Notes under the pieces: model-generated
Database searches by the model: none
Seen by the model: only the letters and a program-made list of their open reading frames with translations
What the model was told of the DNA's origin: nothing
In this document: positions 17,756 to 26,469 of the stretch, piece by piece
Layout: each line of letters opens with the position of its first letter
How positions within the stretch are numbered: position 1 is the first letter of the stretch
NCBI RefSeq assembly: GCF_004011505.1
Contig: NZ_SAUN01000001.1
Coordinates: 11,187,501 to 11,251,500, forward strand
DNA length: 64,000 nucleotides
Source: Nonomuraea polychroma
Lineage (GTDB): Bacteria > Actinomycetota > Actinomycetes > Streptosporangiales > Streptosporangiaceae
Direction of reading: 5' to 3'
Made by a program: the position numbers and the translations under genes

Positions 17756-18973
17756 TCAGAGGGTGCCGGGGAAACCGGGGATCACGAGATAGAAGTGGTC
17801 CTGCGCGGTGTAGGTGGCGAGCTTCCTGGCCTTGCCCGTCTTCACGTTCACCGCGTAGGCCGTGAAAGGGGTAAAGGACGGATCGAGCCGACTCTCCACA
17901 AGATCATCGGCAGTCTCTTCATTGGCGCACTTGAAGGGGCTGGCGAGAGCGGTGATCTCCGTGGAGTTGACCCAGCCACGCAAATAGACGAAGTTGCTCG
18001 TCATCGAGAGGCCGCTGATGGGGACCGTTCTGAGCACCTTGCCGGTCTCCGGGTCCAATCGCACGAGATCGTCGCCGCTCCTCCCGCAGTTCATGCCCGG
18101 AACGCGGACGCTCTTCAGCGCGAAGAGATCCTTCCCGTTGGGAGAAAGCGGGCCGACGAGGGAGTGCTTCGGGAGGTTGACGGTCCGTCCGTTACCTGCC
18201 GTGGACGTCGTCCACAGCCGGGTCAGGGTCTGCAACCTGCTCTTGGGCGAGTACTGCGCCAGCGTGATCGTGCCGCCGTCCGCCGACAGGCCGATCGGGT
18301 TCCAGCCGTTCGGCAGTGGCCGCACCATCCGTTCCTGCAGGTCGATGAGCATGGCCGGGTCCGTCAGCGGCGGATTCTTGGCGAACGCCAGGAAACGCCC
18401 GTCGTCCGACAGCAGCAGGTGAGAAATGCTGCCGAGCCAATTCTCGGACACCCTCGTCGGGGCCACCTGCTCCGCACCGGAGGCGAGATCGCGCACGACG
18501 AAGGTTCGGTGCGCGGCGCCGTAGTAGGCGATCTTCCGACCGTCCCGGCTGATCGCGAGAGGACTGTCCCGCAGCCCTGCCCCCCTGTACGGGCTGAGGC
18601 TCGGCAACGCCTGCGCCACCCGGTACGTCTTGCCGTCCCGCGTGACCACCCGCCAACCGCCGTCCACGCACCCCGGCGGCACCTTGCCGTCCTGCGGACG
18701 GCAGAACGTCTTGTACGCGTGACTCAGCGGCCCGACCCCGCGCGCCGGCAGGTCGTTGACGGTCGCCGGATCGGCGGCCGGGACGGGCTCACCGGCCGGC
18801 AGCACCCGTACGGCGGCCGTCGCGCCGAGCGCGGTGACGACGACCGCGGCCGCGGCCACGACCCAGGCGGCGGTACGCCGCCGCCGTTCCCGGATCCTGA
18901 TCGTCCGCTCCGCCAGGTCCACCTGAGGAGTTTCGTCGGCCAGCTCGTCCAGGACGTTCCGCAGCCAGGTCAT
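17756..18973 (-). CDS. Membrane-anchored protein paired with ECF sigma factor (putative anti-sigma partner)
   Basis: A 405-residue protein with a short cytoplasmic N-terminus (about 33 residues, rich in Asp/Glu then Arg), one membrane span near residues 34-55 (TAAWVVAAAAVVVTALGA) and a large extracytoplasmic part. The latter has repeated SxDGRxIAYY / LSDDGRFLAFA / LSPNGKDLF motifs typical of beta-propeller blades. Its start overlaps the sigma stop (ATGA). Position and topology suggest anti-sigma function with a sensor propeller, but no canonical anti-sigma domain is recognisable. Confidence 0.7.
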   Translation of the reverse strand: MTWLRNVLDELADETPQVDLAERTIRIRERRRRTAAWVVAAAAVVVTALGATAAVRVLPAGEPVPAADPATVNDLPARGVGPLSHAYKTFCRPQDGKVPPGCVDGGWRVVTRDGKTYRVAQALPSLSPYRGAGLRDSPLAISRDGRKIAYYGAAHRTFVVRDLASGAEQVAPTRVSENWLGSISHLLLSDDGRFLAFAKNPPLTDPAMLIDLQERMVRPLPNGWNPIGLSADGGTITLAQYSPKSRLQTLTRLWTTSTAGNGRTVNLPKHSLVGPLSPNGKDLFALKSVRVPGMNCGRSGDDLVRLDPETGKVLRTVPISGLSMTSNFVYLRGWVNSTEITALASPFKCANEETADDLVESRLDPSFTPFTAYAVNVKTGKARKLATYTAQDHFYLVIPGFPGTL

Positions 18974-19470
18974 CGCTGTCCCTCCAGTTCAGAGAACGCC
19001 GGCGAGAGAGTGCGCAGCCGGGCCAGCGCGTGATGGGTTTGGCTCTTCACCGTGCCGATCGAGCACTTGAGCAGCTTGGCGGTCTCGTGCTCGGTGAGAT
19101 CCTCGTAGAAGCGCAGGATGATGACCGCCCGCTGCCGGGGCGGCAGTTGCGCGAGCGCCTGCCGTACGGCCAGCCTGACGACCGTGGAGTCCTCGTTCGA
19201 ATAGGACCCCTCCGGGGGCGCCGCGCTGGGCAACTCGGCCGAGACGAGGCGCCGCCGCCACGAGATGTACTGGTTCACCAGCGCCTTGCGCGCGTACGCC
19301 TGCGGATTGCCGACGTGCGTCAGCTTGGGCCAGCGCGCGAGCACCTTGAGCAGCACGCTCTGCAGCAGGTCCTCGGCGAGGTGGGCGTCTCCGGTGAGCA
19401 GGTACGCGGTACGCATCAGCGACTGCTGATGGGCCGCGACGAACTCGCGGAAGCTGTCATTGGGGTCCAA
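18970..19470 (-). CDS. SigE-family ECF RNA polymerase sigma factor
   Basis: An ECF sigma factor of about 166 residues. Region 2 is the FREFVAAHQQSLMRTAYLLT to WPKLTH segment; region 4 contains LPPRQRAVIILRFYEDLTE and the helix-turn-helix TAKLLKCSIGTVKSQTHHAL. TTG at 19470 is proposed as start because AGAGGAG lies five bases upstream; a GTG at 19485 adds five residues but lacks a ribosome site. It overlaps the downstream membrane protein gene by four bases, a typical sigma/anti-sigma arrangement. Confidence 0.9.
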   Translation of the reverse strand: MDPNDSFREFVAAHQQSLMRTAYLLTGDAHLAEDLLQSVLLKVLARWPKLTHVGNPQAYARKALVNQYISWRRRLVSAELPSAAPPEGSYSNEDSTVVRLAVRQALAQLPPRQRAVIILRFYEDLTEHETAKLLKCSIGTVKSQTHHALARLRTLSPAFSELEGQR

Positions 19471-19774
19471 GACGACTCCTCTCACCCGTTACCGACGCCG
19501 GAGAGGAGCCAAAAGGTTGGGTCTGCCGCTCCTCCGTATCACGCGGTTCAGCGCATTCGCTAGCGGCGCATGGCTCTGAGCGGGAGGTGACGCGCGGCCT
19601 GACTGGCATGCACTTCCCGGACCGTACGGACCGGTTCGAGCGCCACGACGGCGTGGGCGGCCAAGCGGCTTTTCCCAGCGTTCTCTCGGAGATGAGTACT
19701 GGTCTACTCGGGCTGTAGAGGCTGCCTTACGTACCTGGTAGCGATATCTGAACTACTTCAGATAAGCCGACTCT
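19471..19774. other. Intergenic spacer between the sigma factor and the antitoxin-like gene
   Basis: About 300 bp without a convincing gene. It should hold the sigma-factor promoter near its left end and the palindrome at 19745-19764 at its right end. I see no RNA gene or repeat otherwise. Confidence 0.6.
19745..19764. promoter_or_regulatory. Perfect palindrome before antitoxin-like gene (autoregulatory operator candidate)
   Basis: TATCTGAACTACTTCAGATA is an 8+8 perfect inverted repeat with a 4-base centre, ending ten bases before the GTG at 19775. Antitoxins commonly bind such sites in their own promoters. Confidence 0.6.
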
Positions 19775-20236
19775 GTGGCGACGAAGAGCTTCCCGTACAG
19801 CACGTTTCTCAGAGGCCCTTCGGAGGTGCTTCCCGCACTGGACCACGCCGACGTCATCCTCGAACGGCGCGATGACGAGAACATCATCTTGATGCGCGCT
19901 GAGCGATTCGAGGCAGGGGCAGCCAGTCTGCGCATCGCCGCCCGTGCGCTGGCCATCGTGGCTCGCCGGAACAGTGACCTCGCCGAGGAGGTCCTGGCGG
20001 AGGAACTCCCCTGGCTCACCTGGCTGCCAGACACCGAGCGTCATGGATGTGTGCGTGAACTCCTCAACCATCTGATCGCGGGGGCGGACACCGGAGAGTT
20101 GCTGCCGTTCGCACGGTCGTTGACCTCCTGGCGCTCTACTGCGGTGATCTGGAGCGATCCAGAGCTCGCCCGCGAACTGCAGGGACCCTTCCCCGGAGAT
20201 GGTCCGGAAGTAGCTCGTCCGAAAGGGGATTATTGA
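19775..20236 (+). CDS. Antitoxin-like (prevent-host-death-type) protein
   Basis: A 153-residue protein that I recognise as a common actinobacterial antitoxin-like family. Its N-terminus (FPYSTFLRGPSEVLPALD, then VILERRDDENIILM) resembles Phd/YefM-type DNA-binding folds. The C-terminus ends with the family's FPGDGPEVARP. The stop codon overlaps the start of a truncated partner gene (ATGA). The palindrome just upstream fits autoregulation. With its toxin truncated it may be an orphan. Confidence 0.65.
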   Translation: MATKSFPYSTFLRGPSEVLPALDHADVILERRDDENIILMRAERFEAGAASLRIAARALAIVARRNSDLAEEVLAEELPWLTWLPDTERHGCVRELLNHLIAGADTGELLPFARSLTSWRSTAVIWSDPELARELQGPFPGDGPEVARPKGDY

Positions 20237-20382
20237 TGGCGGGCCGGGGCGACGATGTTCCCCGGCCGAATCCTTGGCGCGTTCGGTTCGCTGACCGCCG
20301 GGCCGCCGAGGGCTGGAAACAACTGCTCGGGCTGGGACCGGACACCCCCGGCAGACCGATCAACGGCGCGGCCGGTAGGTGA
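20236..20382 (+). pseudogene. Truncated toxin-like partner gene (48 codons)
   Basis: ATG overlaps the antitoxin stop. The first residues (WRVRFADRRAAEGWKQLL) resemble the start of the ~115-residue RelE-like partners usually found next to this antitoxin family. The frame then ends at TGA after GAAGR. The catalytic and C-terminal part is absent, so it is a remnant. Assignment rests on recalled family pattern and gene order. Confidence 0.5.
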
Positions 20383-20398
20383 CCGCTGAGGACGGGGG

Positions 20399-20617
20399 TT
20401 ACGGCGTGAACTGGAGCATCGGCAAGGGCTTCGACGGTGCGACGTTCTGGAAGAGGTCGATACAGTTTCGATCGAAGCCTGGATGCTGTAGGGCGGTCGC
20501 GCAGAGCATCGCATCGATGGCGTACTTGTGACCGTGCAACTCCGCACATCGCAGCAGTGCAGCAGCGGACTGAGCGAGGGTCTGTGTGACCGGCTCCACT
20601 CGCAGGGCACCACTCAC
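20399..20617 (-). pseudogene. PIN-domain toxin (VapC-like) remnant
   Basis: A 72-codon frame. The segment HGHKYAIDAMLCATAL matches the C-terminal acidic helix of VapC-type PIN ribonucleases. The N-terminal half with the first catalytic aspartate is missing: the first few codons (VSGALRVEP) run directly into the C-terminal half, as after an internal deletion. GTG overlaps the upstream antitoxin stop, the normal vapBC arrangement. Confidence 0.6.
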
Positions 20618-20823
20618 GCAGCGGCCCCCGCTGCAGGCGCGTCGCCGGTGAGTCGAGCATGCTTGGCCGCCACGGCGTCCGGATCGGCCGGGCCGTGGAC
20701 CTTTTCAAAGTTTGCGATCAGCTCGTACAGGTTGTCCCGCTCGAGCTGGCGTTGGGCCGCCCTCTCCAGGTATGCCGACACGCCACGCTTGCCAACCCGC
20801 TCACGGATCGCCTGCAGTGTTAG
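20614..20823 (-). pseudogene. VapB-like antitoxin, 5-prime truncated
   Basis: The frame reads LQAIRERVGKRGVSAYLERA, then RQLERDNLYELIANFEKVHG, a pattern typical of VapB-type antitoxins. An in-frame TGA lies immediately upstream, and the efeB stop codon is at the same place, so the first ~10 residues and the natural start are lost. It could only be translated from an internal GTG. The join to efeB looks like a deletion scar. Confidence 0.65.
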
Positions 20824-22145
20824 TCAAAGAGCGTACGACCCCAATAATCTCCCGCGTCCCGAACGCCAGGCGGGACCGCGAACAGCCCGCTGCTGACGTG
20901 CTTGATGTACTCGTTGAGCGGATCGGTCTTGGCCAGGCTCATCTGCACCGACACGAACTGCTTGCGCGGGTCGCGCTGGTAGGCGATGAAGAACAACCCC
21001 GCGTCCAGTCGCCCGAGCCCGTCGGAGCCGTCGACGAAGTTGTAGCCGCGGCGCAGCAGGTGCGCGTTGCCGTGGAAACTCGGGTGCGCCAGCCGCACGT
21101 GGGCGTCCGCCGCGATGACGGGTTGCCCGTCCGAGGTCTTGGCCGTGAAGTCGAGCGTGTCGAACTCGCGCTTCTTGCCCAGCGGCGCCCCTTCACCCTT
21201 GTCCCGGCCGATGATCTGCTCCTGCTCCAGGAGCGACGTGCGGTCCCACGTCTCGATCATCATGCGGATCTTCCTGGTGACCATGTACGTGCCGCCCGCC
21301 ATCCAGGCGCTTCCGTCCTGCGCGTTCGCCCACAGCTGCTCGCGCAGCAGATCGGCGTCCTCCAGCTTCAGGTTGTTGGTGCCGTCCTTGAAGCCCATCA
21401 GGTTGCGGGGCGTGGTCTGGGCACGTGACGTGGAGGAGGTGCGGCCGAAGCCGAGTTGCGACCACCGTACGGAGACCCGGCCGAAGCCGATCCTGGCCAG
21501 GTTGCGGATGGCATGTACGGCGACCTGGGGGTCGTGGGCGCAGGCCTGCACGCAGATGTCCCCGCCGGAGATTTCGGGAATGAGCTGTTCTCCAGGAAAC
21601 TTCGGCAGATCGGCGAGGGCGGCCGGCCGCTTGGCGGCCAGCCCGAATCGGTCGTCGAAGAGCGACGGGCCGAACCCGATCGTCAGTGTCAGCCCCGAGG
21701 CCGGCAGGCCGAGCGCCTCGCCCGTGTCGTCGGGGGCGGCCTCTGGGGCGCCGCCCACCGCGCCGTACGAGCCTGCCTCCTTGCCCTGGGTCAGCCGCGC
21801 CGCCGCGGCCGACCACTCCTGCAGCAGGTCCACCAGCTCGGCCCGCTTCTCCGTGGTGACGTCGAATGCCACGAAATGCAGGCGGTCCTGGGCAGGCGTG
21901 ACAATGCCCGCCTGGTGCTGACCGTAGAAGGGATACGGGTCGGAGGCGGACGAGGCGTGCGCGACCGGTGGCTCGTCGAGCAGCGACCGCGCCGCCACCG
22001 CCCCGGCACCCACCACCGCCGCCCCGGCCGCGCCCAGCCCGAACAGCCCTCTGCGGCTCATCCGCCGCCCTTCTCCGGCCTCGGGCTCCGTGGCCTTCGG
22101 CTCAGCGCCCCCTGCGGGGCGCTCGGGCTCCGTCGCCTTCGACAT
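20820..22145 (-). CDS. efeB: Tat-exported deferrochelatase/DyP-type peroxidase EfeB
   Basis: A 441-residue heme enzyme. A twin-arginine signal (MSRRGLFGLGAAGAAVVGAG) starts near residue 29, so either a long leader is present or the true start is that internal ATG. The DyP hallmark GxxDG appears as GFKDGTNN. As the third gene of efeUOB it is thought to release iron from heme or oxidise Fe(II) outside the membrane. It follows efeO by 16 bp. Confidence 0.92.
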   Translation of the reverse strand: MSKATEPERPAGGAEPKATEPEAGEGRRMSRRGLFGLGAAGAAVVGAGAVAARSLLDEPPVAHASSASDPYPFYGQHQAGIVTPAQDRLHFVAFDVTTEKRAELVDLLQEWSAAAARLTQGKEAGSYGAVGGAPEAAPDDTGEALGLPASGLTLTIGFGPSLFDDRFGLAAKRPAALADLPKFPGEQLIPEISGGDICVQACAHDPQVAVHAIRNLARIGFGRVSVRWSQLGFGRTSSTSRAQTTPRNLMGFKDGTNNLKLEDADLLREQLWANAQDGSAWMAGGTYMVTRKIRMMIETWDRTSLLEQEQIIGRDKGEGAPLGKKREFDTLDFTAKTSDGQPVIAADAHVRLAHPSFHGNAHLLRRGYNFVDGSDGLGRLDAGLFFIAYQRDPRKQFVSVQMSLAKTDPLNEYIKHVSSGLFAVPPGVRDAGDYWGRTLFD

Positions 22146-22161
22146 CGCGACCTTCCTCCAG

Positions 22162-23301
22162 CTACTTCGCGACCACCGGGGCGATCTTGCTGATCGGCTC
22201 GCCCAGCGCGTTGATCGCGTCCGAAAGCGACTTCAGCTCGGCCTTGGACAGCTCGTTGTGCAACTGCCAGCCGTCTCCCTTGCGGTGCACCTCGAGCGCC
22301 GCCTCCGCCGCCGCGAACTTCTCATCCAGCGTCTTGACCAGGTCCGGGGCCCGCTCCTCGAGCACCGGTCGCAGCGACTGCACGGCCGCCTTGGAACCTT
22401 GGAGGTTGGCCGCGAAGTCCCACAGGTCGGTGTGCGACCAGATGTCCTCCTCGCCGGTGATCTTCCCGGTGGCCACCTCGTCCAGCAGTTCCTTGGCGCC
22501 GTTGGCCAGGTGCAGCGGGGTGAGCTCGGCGGCGTTGGCCTTGTCGACGATGGTCTTCACGTCGGCGATCAGCTTGTCGGCCATCGGGCCGGACTTGCTG
22601 ACGTCCTTGTGGATCCACAGATCCTTCTCGATCTTGTGGAAGCCGGTCCACTCGTCGCCCTCGGCCAGGTCGGCCTCGCGGCCGTCGATGGCGGGGTCGA
22701 GGTCGCCGAAGATCTCCGCCACGGGCTCGATGCGCTCCCAGTAGGTCCGCGACACCGGATACAGCGCCTTGGCCTCCTCGATCTTGCCGGCCTTGACCGC
22801 GTCCACGAACTCCTGGGTCTTGACCAGCAACGTGTCGGTCTGCGACTTGACGTACCGCTTGTAGCTGGCCACGGCTTCGGCCAGCTTGGCGTCCGCGGTG
22901 AGCTTCTTGTGCTCGCCGGTCACCTTGAGCGGGTTGCGGATGCCCTTGCCGACCATGCCGGGCTTGCAGGCCGTCTCGTACGCCCCGGCGGGCAGCTCGG
23001 CGATAAGCTCCCTGGTCAACCCCGGCACGATGTTCTCGACTTCGGCCATGACCCGATCGCCGGGGGCGTACACGTAGAACTCGGTCACCTTGGAGCCGCC
23101 GTTGGTGATCGCGAAGGTCGTGGTGCCCGCCGCGACCTCGGACGCGGCGACCTTGCATTCGGTGTCGTTCGCGGCCACGGCGATCTTCCCGGGCGCGGCA
23201 GGGCCGGACGACGAGGCGGGGGCGGGAGCGGCGCCCGAGCCGCAGGCGGTCAGACCGGCCAGGGCGAGCGCGCCGAAAGTCAGATGGATGGCGGTACGCA
23301 T
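22162..23301 (-). CDS. efeO: Iron-uptake lipoprotein EfeO (cupredoxin plus M75 peptidase-like domain)
   Basis: A 379-residue lipoprotein with lipobox LTAC (Cys20). An N-terminal cupredoxin-like domain (IAVAANDTECKV to GAYETACKPG) precedes the helical peptidase-M75 domain with the metal motif HxxE in WTGFHKIEKDLW. It binds iron outside the membrane and hands it to EfeU. Located between efeB and efeU in one operon. Confidence 0.93.
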   Translation of the reverse strand: MRTAIHLTFGALALAGLTACGSGAAPAPASSSGPAAPGKIAVAANDTECKVAASEVAAGTTTFAITNGGSKVTEFYVYAPGDRVMAEVENIVPGLTRELIAELPAGAYETACKPGMVGKGIRNPLKVTGEHKKLTADAKLAEAVASYKRYVKSQTDTLLVKTQEFVDAVKAGKIEEAKALYPVSRTYWERIEPVAEIFGDLDPAIDGREADLAEGDEWTGFHKIEKDLWIHKDVSKSGPMADKLIADVKTIVDKANAAELTPLHLANGAKELLDEVATGKITGEEDIWSHTDLWDFAANLQGSKAAVQSLRPVLEERAPDLVKTLDEKFAAAEAALEVHRKGDGWQLHNELSKAELKSLSDAINALGEPISKIAPVVAK

Positions 23302-23312
23302 GATGCTCCTGT

Positions 23313-24152
23313 TCAGGCCGCGGAGGACGCGGGCGCCGGGGTGGTCTTGCTCCGCTGCGGTCGGAGGAAAAGGAAGAGGGTGGGAACGAGGTACGCGGCC
23401 CAGGCGACGACCTCGGCGACGCTCGGCTGTGGGGTGATGTTGAAAATGCCCGACAGCAGGGCGCCGTACCAGGAATCGGCGGGAAGCACGCCGCTGATGT
23501 CGAAGGCGTACGTGGTCAGGCCCGGCAGCACGCCGGCCTCCTGCAGGTCGTGCACGCCGTACTTGAGAATGCCCGCGGCCACCAGGATGAGCAGCAACCC
23601 CGTCCAGGTGAAGAAGCGAGTGAGGTTGATCTTGATGGCGCTGCGGTAGAGCCCCCAGCCGATGAGCACCGAGGTGAGCACCCCGAGGGTGATGCCGATC
23701 AGCGGCTCCACCGTCGTGGTGGCGCCCTGGGCGGCCGCGAAGAACAGCAGCGCGGTCTCCAGCCCCTCCCTGGCGACGGCCAGGAACGCCATGACGACCA
23801 CGGCGAACGAGCCCACCTGGAGCGCCTCGGAGAGCTTGCCCCGCAGCTCACCGGAGAGCGCGCGGGCGGCCCGCCGCATCCAGAAGATCATCCAGGTGAC
23901 GAACACGACGGCCAGCAGTGAGGCGATCGCCTCGAAGAGCTCCTGCCCGGTGTACTCGAGACGGGCCGCCGTGAACGTCAGCAGCGCCCCGAACGCGACG
24001 GACAGCGCGACGGCCACGCCGACGCCCGCCCAGACCTGGGGGAGTTTGTCCTTGCGGTCGCTCTTGACGAGGAAAGCGACGAGGACCGAGACGACGAGCG
24101 TCGCCTCGAGTCCTTCGCGCAGTCCTATGAGGTAACTGGCGAACACCGTCAC
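23313..24152 (-). CDS. efeU: FTR1-family iron permease EfeU
   Basis: A 279-residue membrane protein with seven spans. The two REGLE iron-binding motifs of the FTR1 family are present: REGLEATL near the N-terminus and REGLETALLF in the middle. It is the first gene of the operon, 11 bp from a DtxR/IdeR-type iron box, so it should be repressed when iron is sufficient. Confidence 0.94.
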   Translation of the reverse strand: MTVFASYLIGLREGLEATLVVSVLVAFLVKSDRKDKLPQVWAGVGVAVALSVAFGALLTFTAARLEYTGQELFEAIASLLAVVFVTWMIFWMRRAARALSGELRGKLSEALQVGSFAVVVMAFLAVAREGLETALLFFAAAQGATTTVEPLIGITLGVLTSVLIGWGLYRSAIKINLTRFFTWTGLLLILVAAGILKYGVHDLQEAGVLPGLTTYAFDISGVLPADSWYGALLSGIFNITPQPSVAEVVAWAAYLVPTLFLFLRPQRSKTTPAPASSAA

Positions 24153-24163
24153 TCCCAGATCAC

Positions 24164-24182
24164 TGAGGTAAGGCTTACCTTA
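24164..24182. promoter_or_regulatory. IdeR/DtxR-type iron box upstream of efeUOB
   Basis: TGAGGTAAGGCTTACCTTA is a 19-bp near-perfect palindrome close to the known actinobacterial iron-box consensus TTAGGTTAGGCTAACCTAA. It ends 11 bp before the efeU start. Confidence 0.85.
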
Positions 24183-24249
24183 ATTAGGGCAGCCGAAGCT
24201 TACTCTCAGAAGGCGCCCGAAAGCGATAGGCGTGACGGTGTGGGCCTCG

Positions 24250-25617
24250 TCACCGTGCCAGGTTGTCGGCCAGGAGTTCGAGCAGCGGCTCGCGGCGTAC
24301 ACACTGCTCCAGCAGGAACGAGTCCGCCAAGGCGATCAGCTCGTCGTCGCCGAGGCCCCGGAAAAGCTCGGCGTACTCGGGCAGCAGCGCCTGGGCGATC
24401 AGGATGTGCCTGATCAGGTCGTCGCTCTGGTAGCGAGCGCCCCACGGGTACGGATCCCAGCCGGGGAACTCTGTCTCGATCAACTGGTGCAGCGGCGCGA
24501 GCACGTCCGACGACTCCTCCATGGTGGAGCCCCAGCGATCCGCGCCGAGCCGCTGTTTCTTGGCGATGAAGCCGCCGAACCGGTGCAGGTACGGCCCGGA
24601 GGCGTGCACCAGTCCCTGCAACCCCACGTCCTTGTACGTCCACAACGACCACCCCACGTCCTGGCCGTCGTAGATCTCCAGCTGGTCACGCAGGATCTGG
24701 AGCCGCTGCGCGTCCACCTCCGGGTCCCCGGTGTAGACGGGCCCGAACTCGCCGACCCAGAGCGGCGTGCCGGTCTCGCGCTGGAAGCGGGACCGCTTGG
24801 CGAAGGTCTTCTCCAGCTCCGCCTTGTCGCACCACTCGCCGCGCGTGTAGCCGGGGTAGGGGCCGCCGTGGGCGAACCCGGCCAGCGCATAGTCGTGTGT
24901 GACGAACACCGTGTTCTCGTACATCTCCCGAAATATCGAGAAATCGGTGGCGTACGTGTTGCCGTCCAGGAACAGGATGTGGCGCGGGTCCGCGGTCCGG
25001 ATGGCCTTCACCAGGCGGTCATAGAAGGGGCCGATCACCTTGCCGGACACGTCACCGGGCTCGTTGACCGGGTTGTAGCCGGCTACCCAGTGATTGTCGC
25101 GGTAGTGGTCGGCGAGCGCCTCCCACAGGTGCACCGCCCGGTCCTGGAAGTGGCGGTGCTGCCAGAACGCGGCCACGTGCGTCGGGTTGTCGGAGTGCCA
25201 ATGCTGGTTCTGCGAGCCGGGCAGCGCGTGCAGGTCGATCACGCTGTAGATGCCGTGCGCGCCGAGCAGGCCGATCACCCGGTCCAGGTGGCGGAAGCCG
25301 CGCGGGTCGATCTCGAAGGGCCGGTCGTCGGCCTCCCAGTGGTGGTAGTTCACCGGGATGCGCACGCAGTTCATGCCCAGCTCGGCCAGCAGCGCCGCGT
25401 CCTGCTCGGTGAAGAACGACGTCAGCAGCCGGTCGAAGAACAACTCCGCCCGCTCCTCACCGAGGACGCCGCGGACGGCCTGCCGCATCGAGCTCTCGTT
25501 GGCCGGGTAGCCGGTGATGAAGTTCTCCATGTTCATCCAGCCCCCGAGGCCCACCCCGCGAAGCCGTACCGGCGTGTTGTCGTCCGTGACGAGATGGGAT
25601 CCGGATACGTGAAGCAT
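24250..25617 (-). CDS. GH5-family glycoside hydrolase, intracellular
   Basis: A 455-residue clan A beta-glycosidase without signal peptide. Segment RLRGVGLGGWMNMENFI begins the barrel; NPVNEPGD supplies the acid/base Glu and WVGEFGP the nucleophile Glu. Lack of export means it acts on imported oligosaccharides. It is the last gene of a binding-protein/permease/permease/GH5 operon, ten bases after the second permease. The GH5 subfamily, and so the linkage cut, cannot be fixed from sequence; beta-glucan or beta-xylan fragments are plausible. Confidence 0.87.
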   Translation of the reverse strand: MLHVSGSHLVTDDNTPVRLRGVGLGGWMNMENFITGYPANESSMRQAVRGVLGEERAELFFDRLLTSFFTEQDAALLAELGMNCVRIPVNYHHWEADDRPFEIDPRGFRHLDRVIGLLGAHGIYSVIDLHALPGSQNQHWHSDNPTHVAAFWQHRHFQDRAVHLWEALADHYRDNHWVAGYNPVNEPGDVSGKVIGPFYDRLVKAIRTADPRHILFLDGNTYATDFSIFREMYENTVFVTHDYALAGFAHGGPYPGYTRGEWCDKAELEKTFAKRSRFQRETGTPLWVGEFGPVYTGDPEVDAQRLQILRDQLEIYDGQDVGWSLWTYKDVGLQGLVHASGPYLHRFGGFIAKKQRLGADRWGSTMEESSDVLAPLHQLIETEFPGWDPYPWGARYQSDDLIRHILIAQALLPEYAELFRGLGDDELIALADSFLLEQCVRREPLLELLADNLAR

Positions 25618-25626
25618 GTAAAGAGG

Positions 25627-26469
25627 TCATCCCTTCGTGGCGCCGGCGGTGATCCCGCCGACCAGGTGACGTTCGGCGAGGGCGTAGAACCCGAGCGCCG
25701 GAACCATGGCCAGGACGAGGTAGGCGAGGATGCGGGCGGTGTCGGAGGCGTACTGGCCCTGGAACTGCTGGATCCCGAGCGGGAGTGTCCAGCTGGCCTC
25801 CTCGCTGAAGACCACCAGCGGCAGCATGAAGTTGTTCCAGCTGCCCACGATGGCCAGCACCGAGACGGTGGCGATGGCGGGCCGGGCCATGGGCAACAGG
25901 ATCCGCCAGAAGAACCCGAACGGGGTGCAGCCGTCGATGATGGCCGCCTCCTCGATCTCGCCCGGGATGCTCCGGAAGAAACCGCGCAGGATGATGATCG
26001 TCAGCGGCAGGCCGAACGCCGCCTGCGTCAGGATGACGCCGAGCGGGTTGTCCAGCAGCCCGAACGTGCGCAGCAGCACGAAGATCGGCAGGATGGCCAC
26101 CGCGAACGGGAACATCAGCCCTGCCGTGAACACGGTGAACAGCAGCTCCCTGCCGCGGAAGGCGTACCTGGCGAAGATGAATCCCGCCAGCGCCGCCAGC
26201 GCGACCGTCAGCACGGTCGTCACGACCGCGATGAACGTGCTGTTCCACATCTGCAGCCAGAACGAGCCCGACCCGAGCACGTCGGTGTAGTTGGCGGTCA
26301 CCCACGTCTCCGGCAGCCCGAACGGGTTGCCGGACAACTCGCTGTTGGCCTTGAACCCGCCGAGGAACGCGTAGATCACCGGGATGAGGATGAACGCGCC
26401 CACGACCCACGCGATCGCGTGCAGGGGCAGCGTGTTGGTCCTGGCGGGGGCCTTCTTCCGATGGATCAC
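25627..26469 (-). CDS. Sugar ABC transporter permease, MalG type
   Basis: A 280-residue permease with about six spans, the first at HAIAWVVGAFILIPVIYAFL. The EAA loop reads EIEEAAIIDGCTPFGFFWRI. GTG 26469 overlaps the upstream permease stop (GTGA), which decides the start over an ATG much further upstream in the same open frame. Third gene of the operon. Confidence 0.91.
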   Translation of the reverse strand: MIHRKKAPARTNTLPLHAIAWVVGAFILIPVIYAFLGGFKANSELSGNPFGLPETWVTANYTDVLGSGSFWLQMWNSTFIAVVTTVLTVALAALAGFIFARYAFRGRELLFTVFTAGLMFPFAVAILPIFVLLRTFGLLDNPLGVILTQAAFGLPLTIIILRGFFRSIPGEIEEAAIIDGCTPFGFFWRILLPMARPAIATVSVLAIVGSWNNFMLPLVVFSEEASWTLPLGIQQFQGQYASDTARILAYLVLAMVPALGFYALAERHLVGGITAGATKG

